Source: Ignelater luminosus
Taxonomy: Eukaryota > Arthropoda > Insecta > Coleoptera > Elateridae
Direction: 5' to 3'
Length of the DNA: 64,000 nucleotides
Assembly: GCA_011009095.1 (NCBI GenBank)
Contig: VTPC01090621.1
Coordinates: forward strand, 22,111-86,110
The translations under genes and the position numbers were made by a program. The notes under the pieces were generated by a model, which was not told the origin of the DNA, did not search any database, and saw only the letters and a program-made list of their open reading frames with translations. Below, piece after piece: positions 24,601 through 34,984 of this stretch (position 1 is the stretch's first letter; each line of letters opens with the position of its first letter).

Positions 24601-25513
24601 TTAGTTGTTGTAGTCATCTTCACTTTTTATTATGGGATCATTTTGTTCTTGTTTAGCATTACAAAGGCAATCCGGACTGCCACAGTCGGGATAGGAATTC
24701 GCATCTCTTTCCACTACTACTGAAAAATAGTCAAGCTTTTAGTTGAAAATTTCTATTAAAGCTTTTTTATATTTCCTACCTGCATTAGATCTGCCTCCTC
24801 TAAGTCGCTTTCTCTCTCCAGAAAAAGACGTTGACGGTAGTTCTGAATCAGTTTGGCTTTGCTCGCTTGGGGCCTGGTCTGGAGGATTTTGGAAATCTTC
24901 CGATTGTTTTGAATCTTCAGAGTGGCTGACACTTCTACGGCGCCTCTTTTTGCCCTTTTTACCCTTTTTCTTACCTTTAGGTTTCTTTCCTTTTCTTCGT
25001 CTTCGTCCTTTCGTTTCTCCTCCTGAATATTTATTTCTTGATTCCCCAGATGCCGATGTTTTAGAACCTCCAGCAGAACTCGCTACAGAGCTTCCACTTA
25101 ACAAACTAGAAGTAGCAATACTGCTGCTGCGGCGTTTCCTTTTCTTAGTTCCCTTGAGTTCTTCTATATTCTTATCTGGTGGTTTAGTTTTAGGATTATC
25201 TTCAATTATCTGCCAAGATAGTATAATATGTATTATTTTATTATTTTTTATACCAAGTTTATAACGTCCAGCTTGATGACTTAGTAGACCATCTGCCACA
25301 CAGTAACGAAGCGCTCTTTGTATTTGAAGCATCAAATTCCGTGATCTTTCTTTATATCTCGGTGACCTTCTAATCATCAATTTTATTTGATTCAAAATTT
25401 CGCGTGTAGTAGAACCACGCCTTTCTTGTAGTGAAGCAATAGCTTGAATAACATGACTTTTCAAAGCGGGAGGGAGTTTATCTTTTTGTAACATTCTGCC
25501 GAAGTATTTGTGA
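24601..25513 (-). CDS. Winged-helix/linker-histone-like nuclear protein, 3' exons
   Basis: Transcription runs right to left. A strong acceptor (a T-run, then GACAG) precedes position 25513, where the exon opens in codon phase 2 with HKYFGRMLQK. A winged-helix fold of H1/H5 or SAMD1 type follows: LPPALKSHVIQAIASLQERR, then STTREILNQIKLMIRR, IQRALRYCVADGLLS and AGRYKLG. Next come a Ser-rich stretch (SLLSGSSVASSAGG), a very basic tract (GRRRRKGKK...KKRRRRS) fit for DNA binding or nuclear localisation, and an acidic-polar tail. A 60-nt intron at 24720-24779 (GTAGG...TTTTTCAG) joins SNA to VVVERDANSYPDCG...KSEDDYNN and a stop at 24601. Without it the frame would end in KALIEIFN. A further 54-nt in-frame intron at 25200-25253 is possible. 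The start codon and upstream exons were not found. The exact family is uncertain. Confidence 0.8.
24720..24779 (-). other. 60-nt intron of the winged-helix gene
   Basis: On the minus strand the intron reads GTAGGAAATA at the donor side and CTATTTTTCAG at the acceptor, with a Py-rich end. Splicing joins a phase-1 codon (G|TA, Val) and opens a further 38 codons with coding-like composition (PDCGSPDCLC, KSEDDYNN) before a stop at 24601. Reading through instead gives 13 A/T-rich codons and a stop at 24739. The short length is typical of beetle-type minimal introns. Confidence 0.75.
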
Positions 25514-25823
25514 CTGTCAAAAAAAAGCAAGCAAGATAATTAAATATGTTTTAAAACAATTATTAACAATGCATCAACAAGAAAACCATACTCACTTGCT
25601 TTAGTACATACAAAAACCAAATTTACATATTGTATTAATAATACCAAGTTGGAAAATTATGTAGAATTGATTAAAAAAATATGTAAACAAATTTTGATGT
25701 ATTCGAAACAGTTGCCAGGTAAATACTTGAACATAGCTAACTTTGGTGTAAATGAAACCACGTTAAAGTCTGAACATCTTTCTCATAAATAAAATTGAAT
25801 TTCCCTTATAAATTGTTTTAATT

Positions 25824-26084
25824 ATGACAATTAATACGCATAGGATTATCCAGCATTGCCAGAAATGCGACCAAGTCTTAATCACTCGTGTGCAAAACAT
25901 GCTTAGCACCAATTCAAAAAATCTAGGAAATATCTTTTCATCGGACATAGTTGAAGAGACACTCTTCTATTTACTAAGATATTTGAAAATGGATATTAAC
26001 ATTGTCAATATTTTTTCTCAACGTGATAAGTTAATAAAGTGCACATGGAGCTTTCTGCTGCAAGCCCTCGATTCTTACACATAA
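25824..26084 (+). CDS. Hypothetical 86-residue ORF
   Basis: An ATG-started frame of 86 codons opens MTINTHRIIQHCQKCDQV and contains amphipathic segments such as IVEETLFYLLRYLKMDINIV. Its composition is more protein-like than surrounding random frames, but no domain is recognisable. It lies on the strand opposite the winged-helix gene, in what may be that gene's intron. It could be an exon, a small intronic gene, or chance. Confidence 0.2.
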   Translation: MTINTHRIIQHCQKCDQVLITRVQNMLSTNSKNLGNIFSSDIVEETLFYLLRYLKMDINIVNIFSQRDKLIKCTWSFLLQALDSYT

Positions 26085-26872
26085 CTTACCCAAAGCCTAG
26101 ATTTCACTTTTAACACATTACTCCCGTTTCAGAAGTCTTTCCAAACCGTCTGGAATTATAAGCTAATCAGGAATCATCAGGACGGATCTGTTCTTTTAGC
26201 CAATCGGACTTGTTATCAATTGATTTCTTCGAGCCCATAAAGTCCTTTTTCGCAGCTAGGTTTTGTTTACAAAGTCTTTAATACCCGAAATACAGCGAGG
26301 GTATTAGCAAAAACTGACACTGATCAAATTTCGATAGTAACAACAAAACCAGTACTTTTTCTGCAAATAAAAAAAATTTACATTTCAAAAATATACTGAA
26401 CCTCTAATCACCCTCCCAAAAACAACAACTAACAAAAATCTTCCAAGAGATTATTTAAACTTTCTGCTAGGTGTGGAAGTTTGGAAAAGATAGAAGAGAT
26501 AGCAAAGCCGCAAATATTCGAACGAAGTTACATCAAACCTGTCTAACATTATAGGATTTTCCACACTCGAGTCCAAACAAAAAGAATTCAATGGAGTATC
26601 ATAGCTCTGTTTTAGAATTAGGTGCATTAATTTGATCTGCCTGTAAATGTTATTGTCATGACTACAGAAAATCATACCATCACTTGGATAGTAATCAGAA
26701 CTTAGCGATAGATGTGTGTCTGCCACTCTTCTCTCAGGCTTCCCGAGAATAGCAAAGTACCGTACTGACATTTTTAGGATTTTAATGGTAATGTTGGTTG
26801 TACAGACATACGTACACACACAAAAGCAGAAAACGTTTTATGTGGTCGTGAAAAACGTTGTGGATTCAAAAT
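26085..26872. other. No gene recognised
   Basis: A 122-codon minus-strand frame (26451-26819) has no recognisable domain. The stretch may be intron of the winged-helix gene. It ends at the poly(T) run that marks the Jockey 3' end. Confidence 0.4.
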
Positions 26873-27420
26873 GGTTTTTTTTTTTATTTTGGTGACTTAC
26901 AGTGCAACTAATCTTAAAGACTTACTAGCAGCTTATTTCTAACGTAAGTTACTACTACCTATACATCATTCTGATAGGTAGCTCGTCGGGTCGTCGTCAC
27001 TTCAAAAAACGCTTCTTACTTGGTTTCCCTGATCTAGAAGTTGAATGACTTCTACGTTGATACGGTCATGCAGTCTTGATGGATATTTTTGTTTCTTGAA
27101 TATCAAAGGGTATTTATAATATCTCTTGGTACCCCGTTTTTGAATCTTTGGATCTAATCAATGTTTATAGGTCTGACGGATTCCCAGAGTTGTATTTCAC
27201 TGTAGGTCATGTGATTTCAGGCCTTGTTTATATATTAACGACTTGTTACGCACTGGTAATTTAGATTTATCCGTCAAGTTGACATGCTGTTCTCGTTCAG
27301 TCCATCTACTGATATTGTCAACAACTTTCTGTAGTTTATTCAGAGCTTCCTTTTCAGTTTCACTTACTGCTAGTGTTGCTATTGTTGTTTCATTAGTTTC
27401 AGGTATGTCATTTGTATATA

Positions 27421-28713
27421 ACACATCGTTCAATAAGTCCCGAGACTAACAACGAAAACAACATTTTTTTTTCAAAAATCATTTTTATTCATCAATATAA
27501 TCTCCTTTTAGAGGGATACAATCTTTCCAACGCCTTTCCAACATTTCTATACCATGTTTATAGAAGGATTTATCCTTTGCTTCAAAATAGGCTTCAGTTT
27601 CGGCAATGACCTCCTCATTCGAGCCAAATTTTTTTCCCTGGAGCATTTTTTTGAGATCAGCAAAGAGCCAGTAGTCGCTGGGGGCTAAATCTGGCGAATA
27701 CGGGGGGTGGGGAAGCAAATCAAAGCCCAACTCGTAGATTTTTGCCATTGTTTTCATGGACATGTGGCATGGTGCATTGTCTTGCTGAAAAAGGATTTTT
27801 TTCTTCTTCATGTGCGGTCGTTTTGTTGCGATCTCCTCCTTCAAACGTACCAACAAGTCAATATAATAATCACTGTTGATCGATTTACCTTTTTCCAGGT
27901 AGTCAATGAAAATGACGCCATGTGTATCCCAAAAAACAGACGCCATGACTTTGCCAGCAGATTGCTGCGTTTTTGGACGCTTTGGGCGGCTTTCGCCAGC
28001 CATGCGCCACTCAGATGATTGCCGATTCGAGTCCGGAGTGAAATGATGTATCCATGTTTCATCCATGGTCACGTATCGACGCAGGAAATCCTTTTTATTG
28101 CGAGTAAATAGCGATAAACAGCTCTCTGAATCGTCGATTCGTTGCTGTTTTTGTTCCATTGAAAGCAATCGCGGCACCCACTTGGAAAAAACCTTTTTCA
28201 TGCTCAATTTTTCATGAAGGATTGTAAATACGCTTCCAGATGATATCTGTGTCATTTCTGCAATCTCACGGACCTTTACTTTGCGATTTCTCATTACGAT
28301 TTTGAATACTTCACTCACATTTTCCGGTGTAACGGCTTCCAAAGGCCTACCCGAACGTTCCGCATCGTTTGTGTCCGTACGACCACGTTTAAACTCAGCA
28401 TACCAACGACAAATCGTTGATTTGGATGGAGAGGAGTCCGGGTAACGTTTCTCAAGCCATTGCTGGGCTTCTACGGTGTTTTTACCCATTAAAAAACAAT
28501 GTTTTATCAACACGCGAAACTCGCTTTGTTCCATTTTTCAAACAAATTACAAAGTGACTTTACTCTAACCTCGATAACTCTGCTGTTTGTGGTCCAATCG
28601 ACGTGAAATTTTTACACGTTTCATGTGAAGGTTCGCACTCTAGGGAAACGTGGCTAGTTTGGTACTACTAGCACCATCTCTGGGTTAGTCTCAGGACTTA
28701 TTGAACGATGTGT
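27421..28713 (-). mobile_element. Full-length mariner transposon (1293 bp)
   Basis: TIRs of about 29 nt (ACACATCGTTCAATAAGTCC read inward from both ends, with one mismatch just beyond) are flanked by TA at 27419-27420 and 28714-28715. The length is the usual size of a complete mariner, and the single transposase ORF is uninterrupted. The element lies inside the RT domain of a Jockey LINE. Excision restores GPILYL-IYTNDIP in frame. The intact ORF and near-identical TIRs indicate a much younger insertion than the host LINE. Confidence 0.95.
27485..28534 (-). CDS. Mariner transposase, intact 349 residues
   Basis: Cut-and-paste transposase of the DD34D mariner family, acting on its own TIRs at TA sites in the nucleus. 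From the ATG at 28534 the protein opens MEQSEFRVLIKHCFLMGKNT. The paired HTH domain spans roughly residues 1-110, with a GRPLE linker at 62-66. Catalytic Asp residues are D158 (VTMDETW), D252 (FQQDNAPCH) and D287 (YSPDLAPSDYW), with 34 residues between the last two, the canonical spacing. There is no stop or frameshift, and the length matches the family (about 345-350). One oddity is that the linker motif usually written WVPHEL reads WVPRLL here (residues 119-124). That motif is needed for dimer assembly in studied mariners, so activity is uncertain despite the intact frame. Confidence 0.95.
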   Translation of the reverse strand: MEQSEFRVLIKHCFLMGKNTVEAQQWLEKRYPDSSPSKSTICRWYAEFKRGRTDTNDAERSGRPLEAVTPENVSEVFKIVMRNRKVKVREIAEMTQISSGSVFTILHEKLSMKKVFSKWVPRLLSMEQKQQRIDDSESCLSLFTRNKKDFLRRYVTMDETWIHHFTPDSNRQSSEWRMAGESRPKRPKTQQSAGKVMASVFWDTHGVIFIDYLEKGKSINSDYYIDLLVRLKEEIATKRPHMKKKKILFQQDNAPCHMSMKTMAKIYELGFDLLPHPPYSPDLAPSDYWLFADLKKMLQGKKFGSNEEVIAETEAYFEAKDKSFYKHGIEMLERRWKDCIPLKGDYIDE

Positions 28714-30260
28714 TATTAGGTATAGGATAGGACCATGTAAGCTGCCCCGATGCGCACCAACTTTTATATGTTTTAATTGTGAATATGGACCGCCTTTCTC
28801 AACCATTATACTTTAGCAACTCGCAAAATTCAGTTTGAAAAGTATTCCATTATGCCAAACTTCATCAAAGGCTTGCGCAACCTTCAGCAGTATCGGAGCG
28901 TAAACCTTTTTTTTCTGAAGTTGTTTGCTATTCGATGTATACTTGCTCTTTTGTTGTATTATGCTAGTTTCAATTTTATTGATTTCAGAGGTTTAGGTAT
29001 AGTTTTAGAGAAAGCTTGGATAAAACTGGAAGAGACGATATTGATCCATATGAATTAACTTCCTTCAGTGGTTTTTCTGTCTTCGAGATCGTCATACCTT
29101 AGCTACAGTAGGATGGATGCGTTACTAAAGTTTGTGCACTTCATACAAAGAATATTCCGGTAGTGTTATTGCCTATACGTCTTAATTGCTTTATTTCTTA
29201 TTTTAAGAATTTCTCTTCTCATTCCCTGGGTAAAGTTGTTTGGAGTATTGTCCGTCTAATAATGTTTTTTCCGCTGTGAGTTCCCCAATTTCTCTTAAAT
29301 CATTTTTCATTTTGGGTTCTTTCTTATTTGAAAATATTCACCCAAGTTAGTCGCTGTATGTCGATCGGAAATTTTTCCACTTCTTGCTCCAGTTACTCTT
29401 AGTTTTCAACGGTACGTTTAAGTTAATTCTTTACTGACTGAGTATGTTTTAAAAGCCTTCCCAATCTGTATATGTGTTTACGGATTTTTTTTATTTTTTA
29501 TTTGTTGTCACTCAGTATCACTGATTTTCCAGCGTGGATAGAAAATCAAGTATCTTTAATTTTTATTTTAATATAATTTGCAGATATTTTCCTAACTATA
29601 AAAAAGTCCAATAATAAGTTTCTGTGGTACTAGTAGATCTAATTGTCCTGTTTACTTGCCTTGTTCCTGGCATTTCTTGCTTCTTGAAGTTGTCTCGCAT
29701 ATATAGCTCACTCGGTATACCATCCAGTTTCGCATATTTAGGTTTAAATAGTTTATTTTGATTTTTTGCAGGTTATTGTATGATGCCTGGCCAGCATACG
29801 TTCTTTGTTGCAGTAGTTTTGTGTATGCCCAAGATTTTGGCAATTCTTGCTCTGGGGTACAAGTTTACTTTTTCGAGATGCTTGCTTCTATCTGCACCTT
29901 CAGTCCAAGGATTTCTTTTATTTCATATACTTTTTTAATGTCTGCTTTTCTATTGAATGTAAACGTGGAAAGAGGTAGATCGCGTTTGTCTTTCCTATTT
30001 TCTATACTTGAGGCACAAAGAAATCTAAATCCTTTTTCTTTGAGGTCTTTCACTATGCTATCAGAAAGGCATGTAGGACGTTACCTTCTTACCACCACTT
30101 TTATTAGTAGTCTTTGCTTATTCTTAAAAGAGTATCATTCGGTGTTACTCTCGGTAATTGCTTTGATTGTAATCATTCTGTACTCCTTACATTTTTCTAC
30201 ATTAATTTCAATTTGTTCTCTAGGTAAATCGTGGTCTTAAAGCTGACGTTTTTGTTTAAT

Positions 30261-32600
30261 AGCAGGTTGCGTATTTTTTACTAATTCGTAACATTCATCA
30301 ATATTATTGATGGGGATGTTTGTGTCTTTTTTGCACCAGTTTCTTGCATTCACTCACTTTGGCATATTGCTTCCAGTGAAGATTTGGCTTTACTATTTTC
30401 ACATCTATCTCTACAACTATTTAAAATTATCCAATCTTCAAAAATTCTTGTCCCAAAAGGTGACAACCCTATGTAAAACAACTCTAAATGATTTCTTTCT
30501 CATATAAATAAACAAAACGATAATGATTGGTGCCTGTCTTAAAACAGTGTTACCAAAAACTATCTAAAAACTACAGATTAAATTTGGGCAACTCTTGAAA
30601 TGACCATTGAACTAAGCACAAGGTTTCCTTAGAATCCTAGGTGGTATGTGCTGTATGTACAAGGAAATAAAAAGTCTGAACTGATGATTTGGTAAATAAG
30701 ATTCAGAAGATACGTATATAAAAATGTACTATACTTAGAATGGTTGTAACATTACCAACTAACTCATTCTAAACAAAATATAACCAGTAACTGCTCACCT
30801 ATGAGAAATATTCGAATAGTATCGATCACTATAGTAAAGCGAAATTGGAAATGATAACTATCTGGGGAATAAAATAAATGCTCTATTAAGATCAAATATG
30901 TAGATCCAGCAGGTAAAAACTTTCAATTCGATTACATATGAGAGTGAGAGAGAAAGGAAGAAAAATCTATAGTAAGCAGGAACAAAAGAATCGATAAAAT
31001 GGTTATAGTGAAATGTGAACTATCGCTAATAACTAAGGAAATGAAATAAAAAATTACAAAAAAAGGGAAGTAATCATTTCTAGAAAGCCATAGAGAAAAA
31101 TATGAATATGAAAGAAAGTGAAAGAATGACACAAAAAGATTGAAAATTCAGAACATTAGCAGGCACTAGAATGAGAGAAGAATCTCAAAGTAAAAAGCTA
31201 AAATCATTGGTATATCATGGTTAAAATGAAACAAACCTAAAGACTAGATGAGAAGTTTACAAAATATATCTAAAGATCTTTGTTAAGTTAGATGATCCCA
31301 TACTAATGATGCATAAGATAATTATATAAAATCAATAAAATGTAGACCGTTTATGGCAGTCATTAACAATATTTAGAGCAATTTGGAAGAAAGAAGATTT
31401 GAAAACTGGTTGTGAGACTATATATATGTGCACTAAATGTCATACACAAAAATTGATATTAAAGGATTTAAGATCAGACCTAAATAAATATTGAAAAAGA
31501 AAGGAAACATAAAAGGGACTACAAGTGTTAACAACCAATCTAGCTCTAGAGCAGTACCTACAACTTGCAAAACAGAAACAGTTTCAATAAATTAAAAATT
31601 GAAAACACATTTGTGTTTAAGAATATTCATGCAATTTTTTATAGAAGCAAATTTCTTATCATCAAAGGTAGTACAGCTTGAAGCAAGTAAATGCAAATAC
31701 AATTTGAACATAAATTAGTAAATCATATTTAAGTACTTAAAATGCTATTTGCTTGATGCTGAAGTTTACAGCATATTCACAACTAAAAGTAATTTCAATA
31801 TCTTTAATAATGTACAACTTTGTTAGTTAAATATTTATCAGGAATTAGAGCCCAAATTTAAACATAAAATAGGTTTTTTCAAACTAAACTTCCAGTTTGA
31901 ATTAATTTTTCTTGCTATGTGCTTTATACTAGAAGCAGTGACAGATTTATCATGAAATTTGTAAAACCCATATCTCCTTAAGAAAAACAAAAGAACAAAA
32001 TATGTTACTGTCACTTGTTCTATAGATAAATGAGATATTAAACACATCTTCATCTTCATAACATTATCATCAAAAACTAAAAGATAAAACTGATTTATGA
32101 TACTAAGTACATACTACACCTAAAAAAGGAAAAAAACAAAAGGTTATCATAAAGCTAGTTTAATTTCGAAAAGATTGACAGATTTAAGAGTATTATTAAA
32201 GGAATAAGTTGATATTGCTTGTTCAAGTTTTGCTTGCATTTACTTTACAGTGACATCAGCATAATGCAACCCCTGATTAGAATTTTTTTATTTAGAAATT
32301 AAAAGTTTTATGATATATTAGAAAAGTAATAAAACTCTGTTTCGTACATAAATATTTTTATTTAAATGTGACAAAACACAACCAAAACAATTTGAGCAAT
32401 GATACCTAATAGTATTAGTAAAAATACATTTATTAACTAAATGACAAATATTTATTTACAATATTTAATCTAATCATATTATTACAACGTTAAACTAATA
32501 TTTTAATTGATATTTAATTAAATAAGAAATGAAGATATCAAGTAATCAAATACTATTAATTAAACAAAGCTTATTATACAATAATTTAACATATTATATA
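30261..32600. other. No gene recognised; AT-rich with a purine-rich patch
   Basis: Purine-rich on the plus strand at about 30930-31240 (GAGAGAAAGGAAG-like sequence). Otherwise AT-rich, with no domain-bearing frame or repeat boundary visible. It may include intron or 3' flank of the SAM-domain gene. Confidence 0.4.
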
Positions 32601-32629
32601 ATAAGTAGTGCTTGACATACTTCATTTTA

Positions 32630-32830
32630 GATACAATGAGGAACAGGTTTATCAAAAAAACACCTAACAATAAGTACAACTTGCCATCTTTGTCAAAAAT
32701 GGAATTAACTTTACAATTTCACAATTTGCTAATTAAATTAGAAGTCCAAGGCACTTACACTGAGCGTAGGTATAAAAAGTACCATAAAATACTTATTAAT
32801 TATAAAAGAACATTATTTTGTACTCAATAA
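32630..32830 (+). CDS. Possible terminal exon, hypothetical
   Basis: An AG after a T-rich stretch (TTCATTTTAG at about 32620-32629) precedes an open frame with MRNRFIKKTPNNKYNLPSLS and a charged helical segment (GTYTERRYKKYHKILINYKR). The stop overlaps an AATAAA hexamer at 32826-32832. This is compatible with a last exon plus poly(A) signal. No domain is recognised and no upstream exon was found. It could also be a chance frame in AT-rich DNA. Confidence 0.25.
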   Translation, partial: DTMRNRFIKKTPNNKYNLPSLSKMELTLQFHNLLIKLEVQGTYTERRYKKYHKILINYKRTLFCTQ

Positions 32831-33319
32831 ATAGATAAGTTTAAAAAATAATATTAATAAAACTAAAAAGAGACTATTTGCAACATTGTACTTAAACAAA
32901 TTTATGAAATAAATATTGCTCACTGGTGTAATATACAAAACGACAATTTATTTTATTTTATTTATTTAAAGCAGCTGGCAGTGTTGATATTGCAAAAATG
33001 CGTTGTGTATATACTTTGTTTTTCAATTATGGAAATTCGTTGTAAGAAACAAAATAGAAATCTCAGTTCTTGACAATATATCAACCATCAACTCTTTTCT
33101 ATGAATTTGCTCTTGACTTCCCATGTCCTTCCAATCGTTATAAATTACAACATTAAAAACCAATTCACAAAGAATTTATCTTAAAATTAATCATTATAAT
33201 TTATTATATTATCTAAAAATTATCTGAATTTTAACAAAAGAAAATATCGAAAAATATACAACAAACAAAATGTTTAAAAGAAGGTACAATAAGATATATA
33301 TTAAAAAAAAAGAACAGCC

Positions 33320-33555
33320 TCATGATGCACCACCAGAATCTGAAGTATTTCCTGTTGTATTACCAGGGTCGGGAGATCCAGATGAATTTCTATGACAGTG
33401 TGTACAGTGCAAACAAATACTGCAGGATCCTAGTTTTTTGGCTAATATTGAACGAAGCTTTAAAGCTGGACCCAATTTCATATTCATTGTTGACGTTAGA
33501 TGTTCTTCTGTTAATAAAGGCAAGCCTGAACCATCAATTTGTTGCTCTCGGAAGT
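33320..33555 (-). CDS. SAM-domain protein, terminal exon (SAMD7/11- or polyhomeotic-like)
   Basis: An acceptor (CTTTATTTACAG) ends at 33556, and the exon runs to a stop at 33320. It encodes the second half of a sterile alpha motif: NFREQQIDGSGLPLLTEEHL, then MNMKLGPALKLRSILAKKLG. The IDG..LPLLTEEHL and MKLGPALK signatures are those of the polymerising SAM domains of Polycomb-group-related proteins. The wording LPLLTEEHL is closest to SAMD7/SAMD11. A Cys/His-rich tail (CSICLHCTHCH) and a Ser/Gly/Asp-rich C-terminus follow. The exon carrying the first half of the SAM domain was not located upstream (higher coordinates). The protein would act in the nucleus by SAM-SAM contacts. This gene lies about 7.8 kb upstream of the winged-helix exons on the same strand. 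Confidence 0.85.
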
Positions 33556-33899
33556 TCTGTAAATAAAGGTTACTTTTAGTATCAAGCAACTTCAACAGTT
33601 TTTTATTAAAATTAAAAACTTTTATTAAAACCTAAAAGGCATCAGAAATATAAATTGCATTATCTAATCACAGTTTATTATAGCTTTTAGGAAAGAATTA
33701 GACAGCCTTAAAATCTGAATGATTTATTTTAGAAAGTTGCATTAATTATATCTTTAAAGTTATTAGGAATACTATTAATAATAAATTAGAAATTTATCAT
33801 CTTTTATTACAATGAGTGTGTTTTGTACTTGAAAGACATAACACAATTATGCCACAGTTAATAGTATTAGTATTAATTGCACAGAGTGGCTTCAAAGCT

Positions 33900-34180
33900 G
33901 CTGTAATGAGTGTCAGACTTCCTTAAAATATTTACTTAAGTAAAAACAATATTTAAGTAAAGTACTTCAGTACTGTGAAAATTAACAAGTAGGTACTTAT
34001 TCTTAAGTTTCAAGTTCCTTCTTAATTTACTAGTATGTAATACTAATAAGAGAGTCAAGTGATTATCATAAAAGTTTTACTTCATAGGTATCTAAGTAAC
34101 TACTTTAAGCTTTTAGTAACTAATAAAATATTTGTACTTAGTATTTAAGTACTTTTTATAGTTACTTGCATAGCTTCGTT
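33900..34180. repeat. hAT-like terminal region with AAGTACTT/TTAAGTA repeats
   Basis: Many interleaved copies of ACTTAAGTA, AAGTACTT and GTACTT occur on both strands between about 33925 and 34165. Such subterminal repeats are characteristic of some hAT transposons. No clear TIR pair, 8-bp duplication or transposase was found, so the boundaries are approximate. Confidence 0.4.
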
Positions 34181-34980
34181 TCTGGCTTTAAAAATGGTGA
34201 AAAAAGCTCCGTTTCTAAGATACAGAATGTTCAAGAAAGTTCGTCCACTTAAATTTACTATGAAAATTTATAGAAAAGTACAACAACAAGTACTTTATTA
34301 CAGAAAATTTTAGCAAACTAGTGCAAGTTGTTTCCAAAATATTAAAATAGAAAAAGTACCTAACACCGAATATTTCAGAAAATTCAATTTTATTCAACTT
34401 ATCAATCCAATTTTAGTCAAAATGTCAGTTTCACAAAAAGAAACTCATGGTAGATTTTCTTGAAGATCTAAAAAAGACAGAATTACTCAATTCTTTTCAA
34501 GAGTTTTACGTGCGCTAGTGCCTTCCTAAATCGCTTTAGATGTTTGCTCTTAGAAATCACATTAACCACAAAGGTCTAAAGCAGGTTTTATGTATGCAGT
34601 GGATATTACTACCCAATATGGAAAAACAAAACAACTGCTTTTAATTCAACTTCAAATTCATATGGATATTTCTACAATATTGGGAAATAAACTACTGAAG
34701 AATGAATAGCGATATTGTAATTAATTATATAGATCTGCAGATTTCCAAAACGTGCGAATGTAGCTATTAAAAGAACGTTTGATCAAGTAGGTGTCTTTCA
34801 CACGATTACAGCAATGTAGACGTTATCTATCAAGACATATCAATTGTTTCAAAGTTGTTTGAAAACACGTTGATTGTAACCGATCCACTTTATTATCATT
34901 TTTAATACTTTGTAAGATTTATGGTTGAATATCTTGGACAGTTTTAATGAAAAGGCGACAAACAAGTTAATTTTGGAGTT
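34181..34980. other. No gene recognised
   Basis: AT-rich sequence between the hAT-like repeat and the Tc1 remnant. It may hold further hAT debris, but no BED finger or hATC motif could be read. Confidence 0.4.
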
Positions 34981-34984
34981 GATT

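Larger units (their letters stand above)
26873..30260 (-). mobile_element. Jockey-type LINE, decayed, interrupted by a mariner
   Basis: Read on the minus strand. ORF1 remnants (about 30240-29640) include IKDLKEKGFRFLCAS, a KADIKKVYEIKEILGLKVQI block and a gag-type zinc knuckle CQNLGHTQNYC (about 29830-29790). ORF2 remnants include GSISSLPVLSKL (about 29030), RT motif A FDEVWHNGILFKL (about 28865), VGAHRGSLHGPILYL just before the mariner, YTNDIPETNETT just after it, ALNKLQKVVDNISRWTE, and the terminal HDRINVEVIQLLDQGNQV at about 27060. A run of 13 T at 26875-26890 on the plus strand is the expected 3' poly(A) tail. Frameshifts and stops are numerous. The endonuclease region is barely recognisable. 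The 5' end is not defined. Confidence 0.82.

Noticed and set aside
26451-26819. 122-codon minus-strand frame
   Set aside because: Longest unexplained frame, but no motif is recognisable and the C-terminal half has random-like composition.
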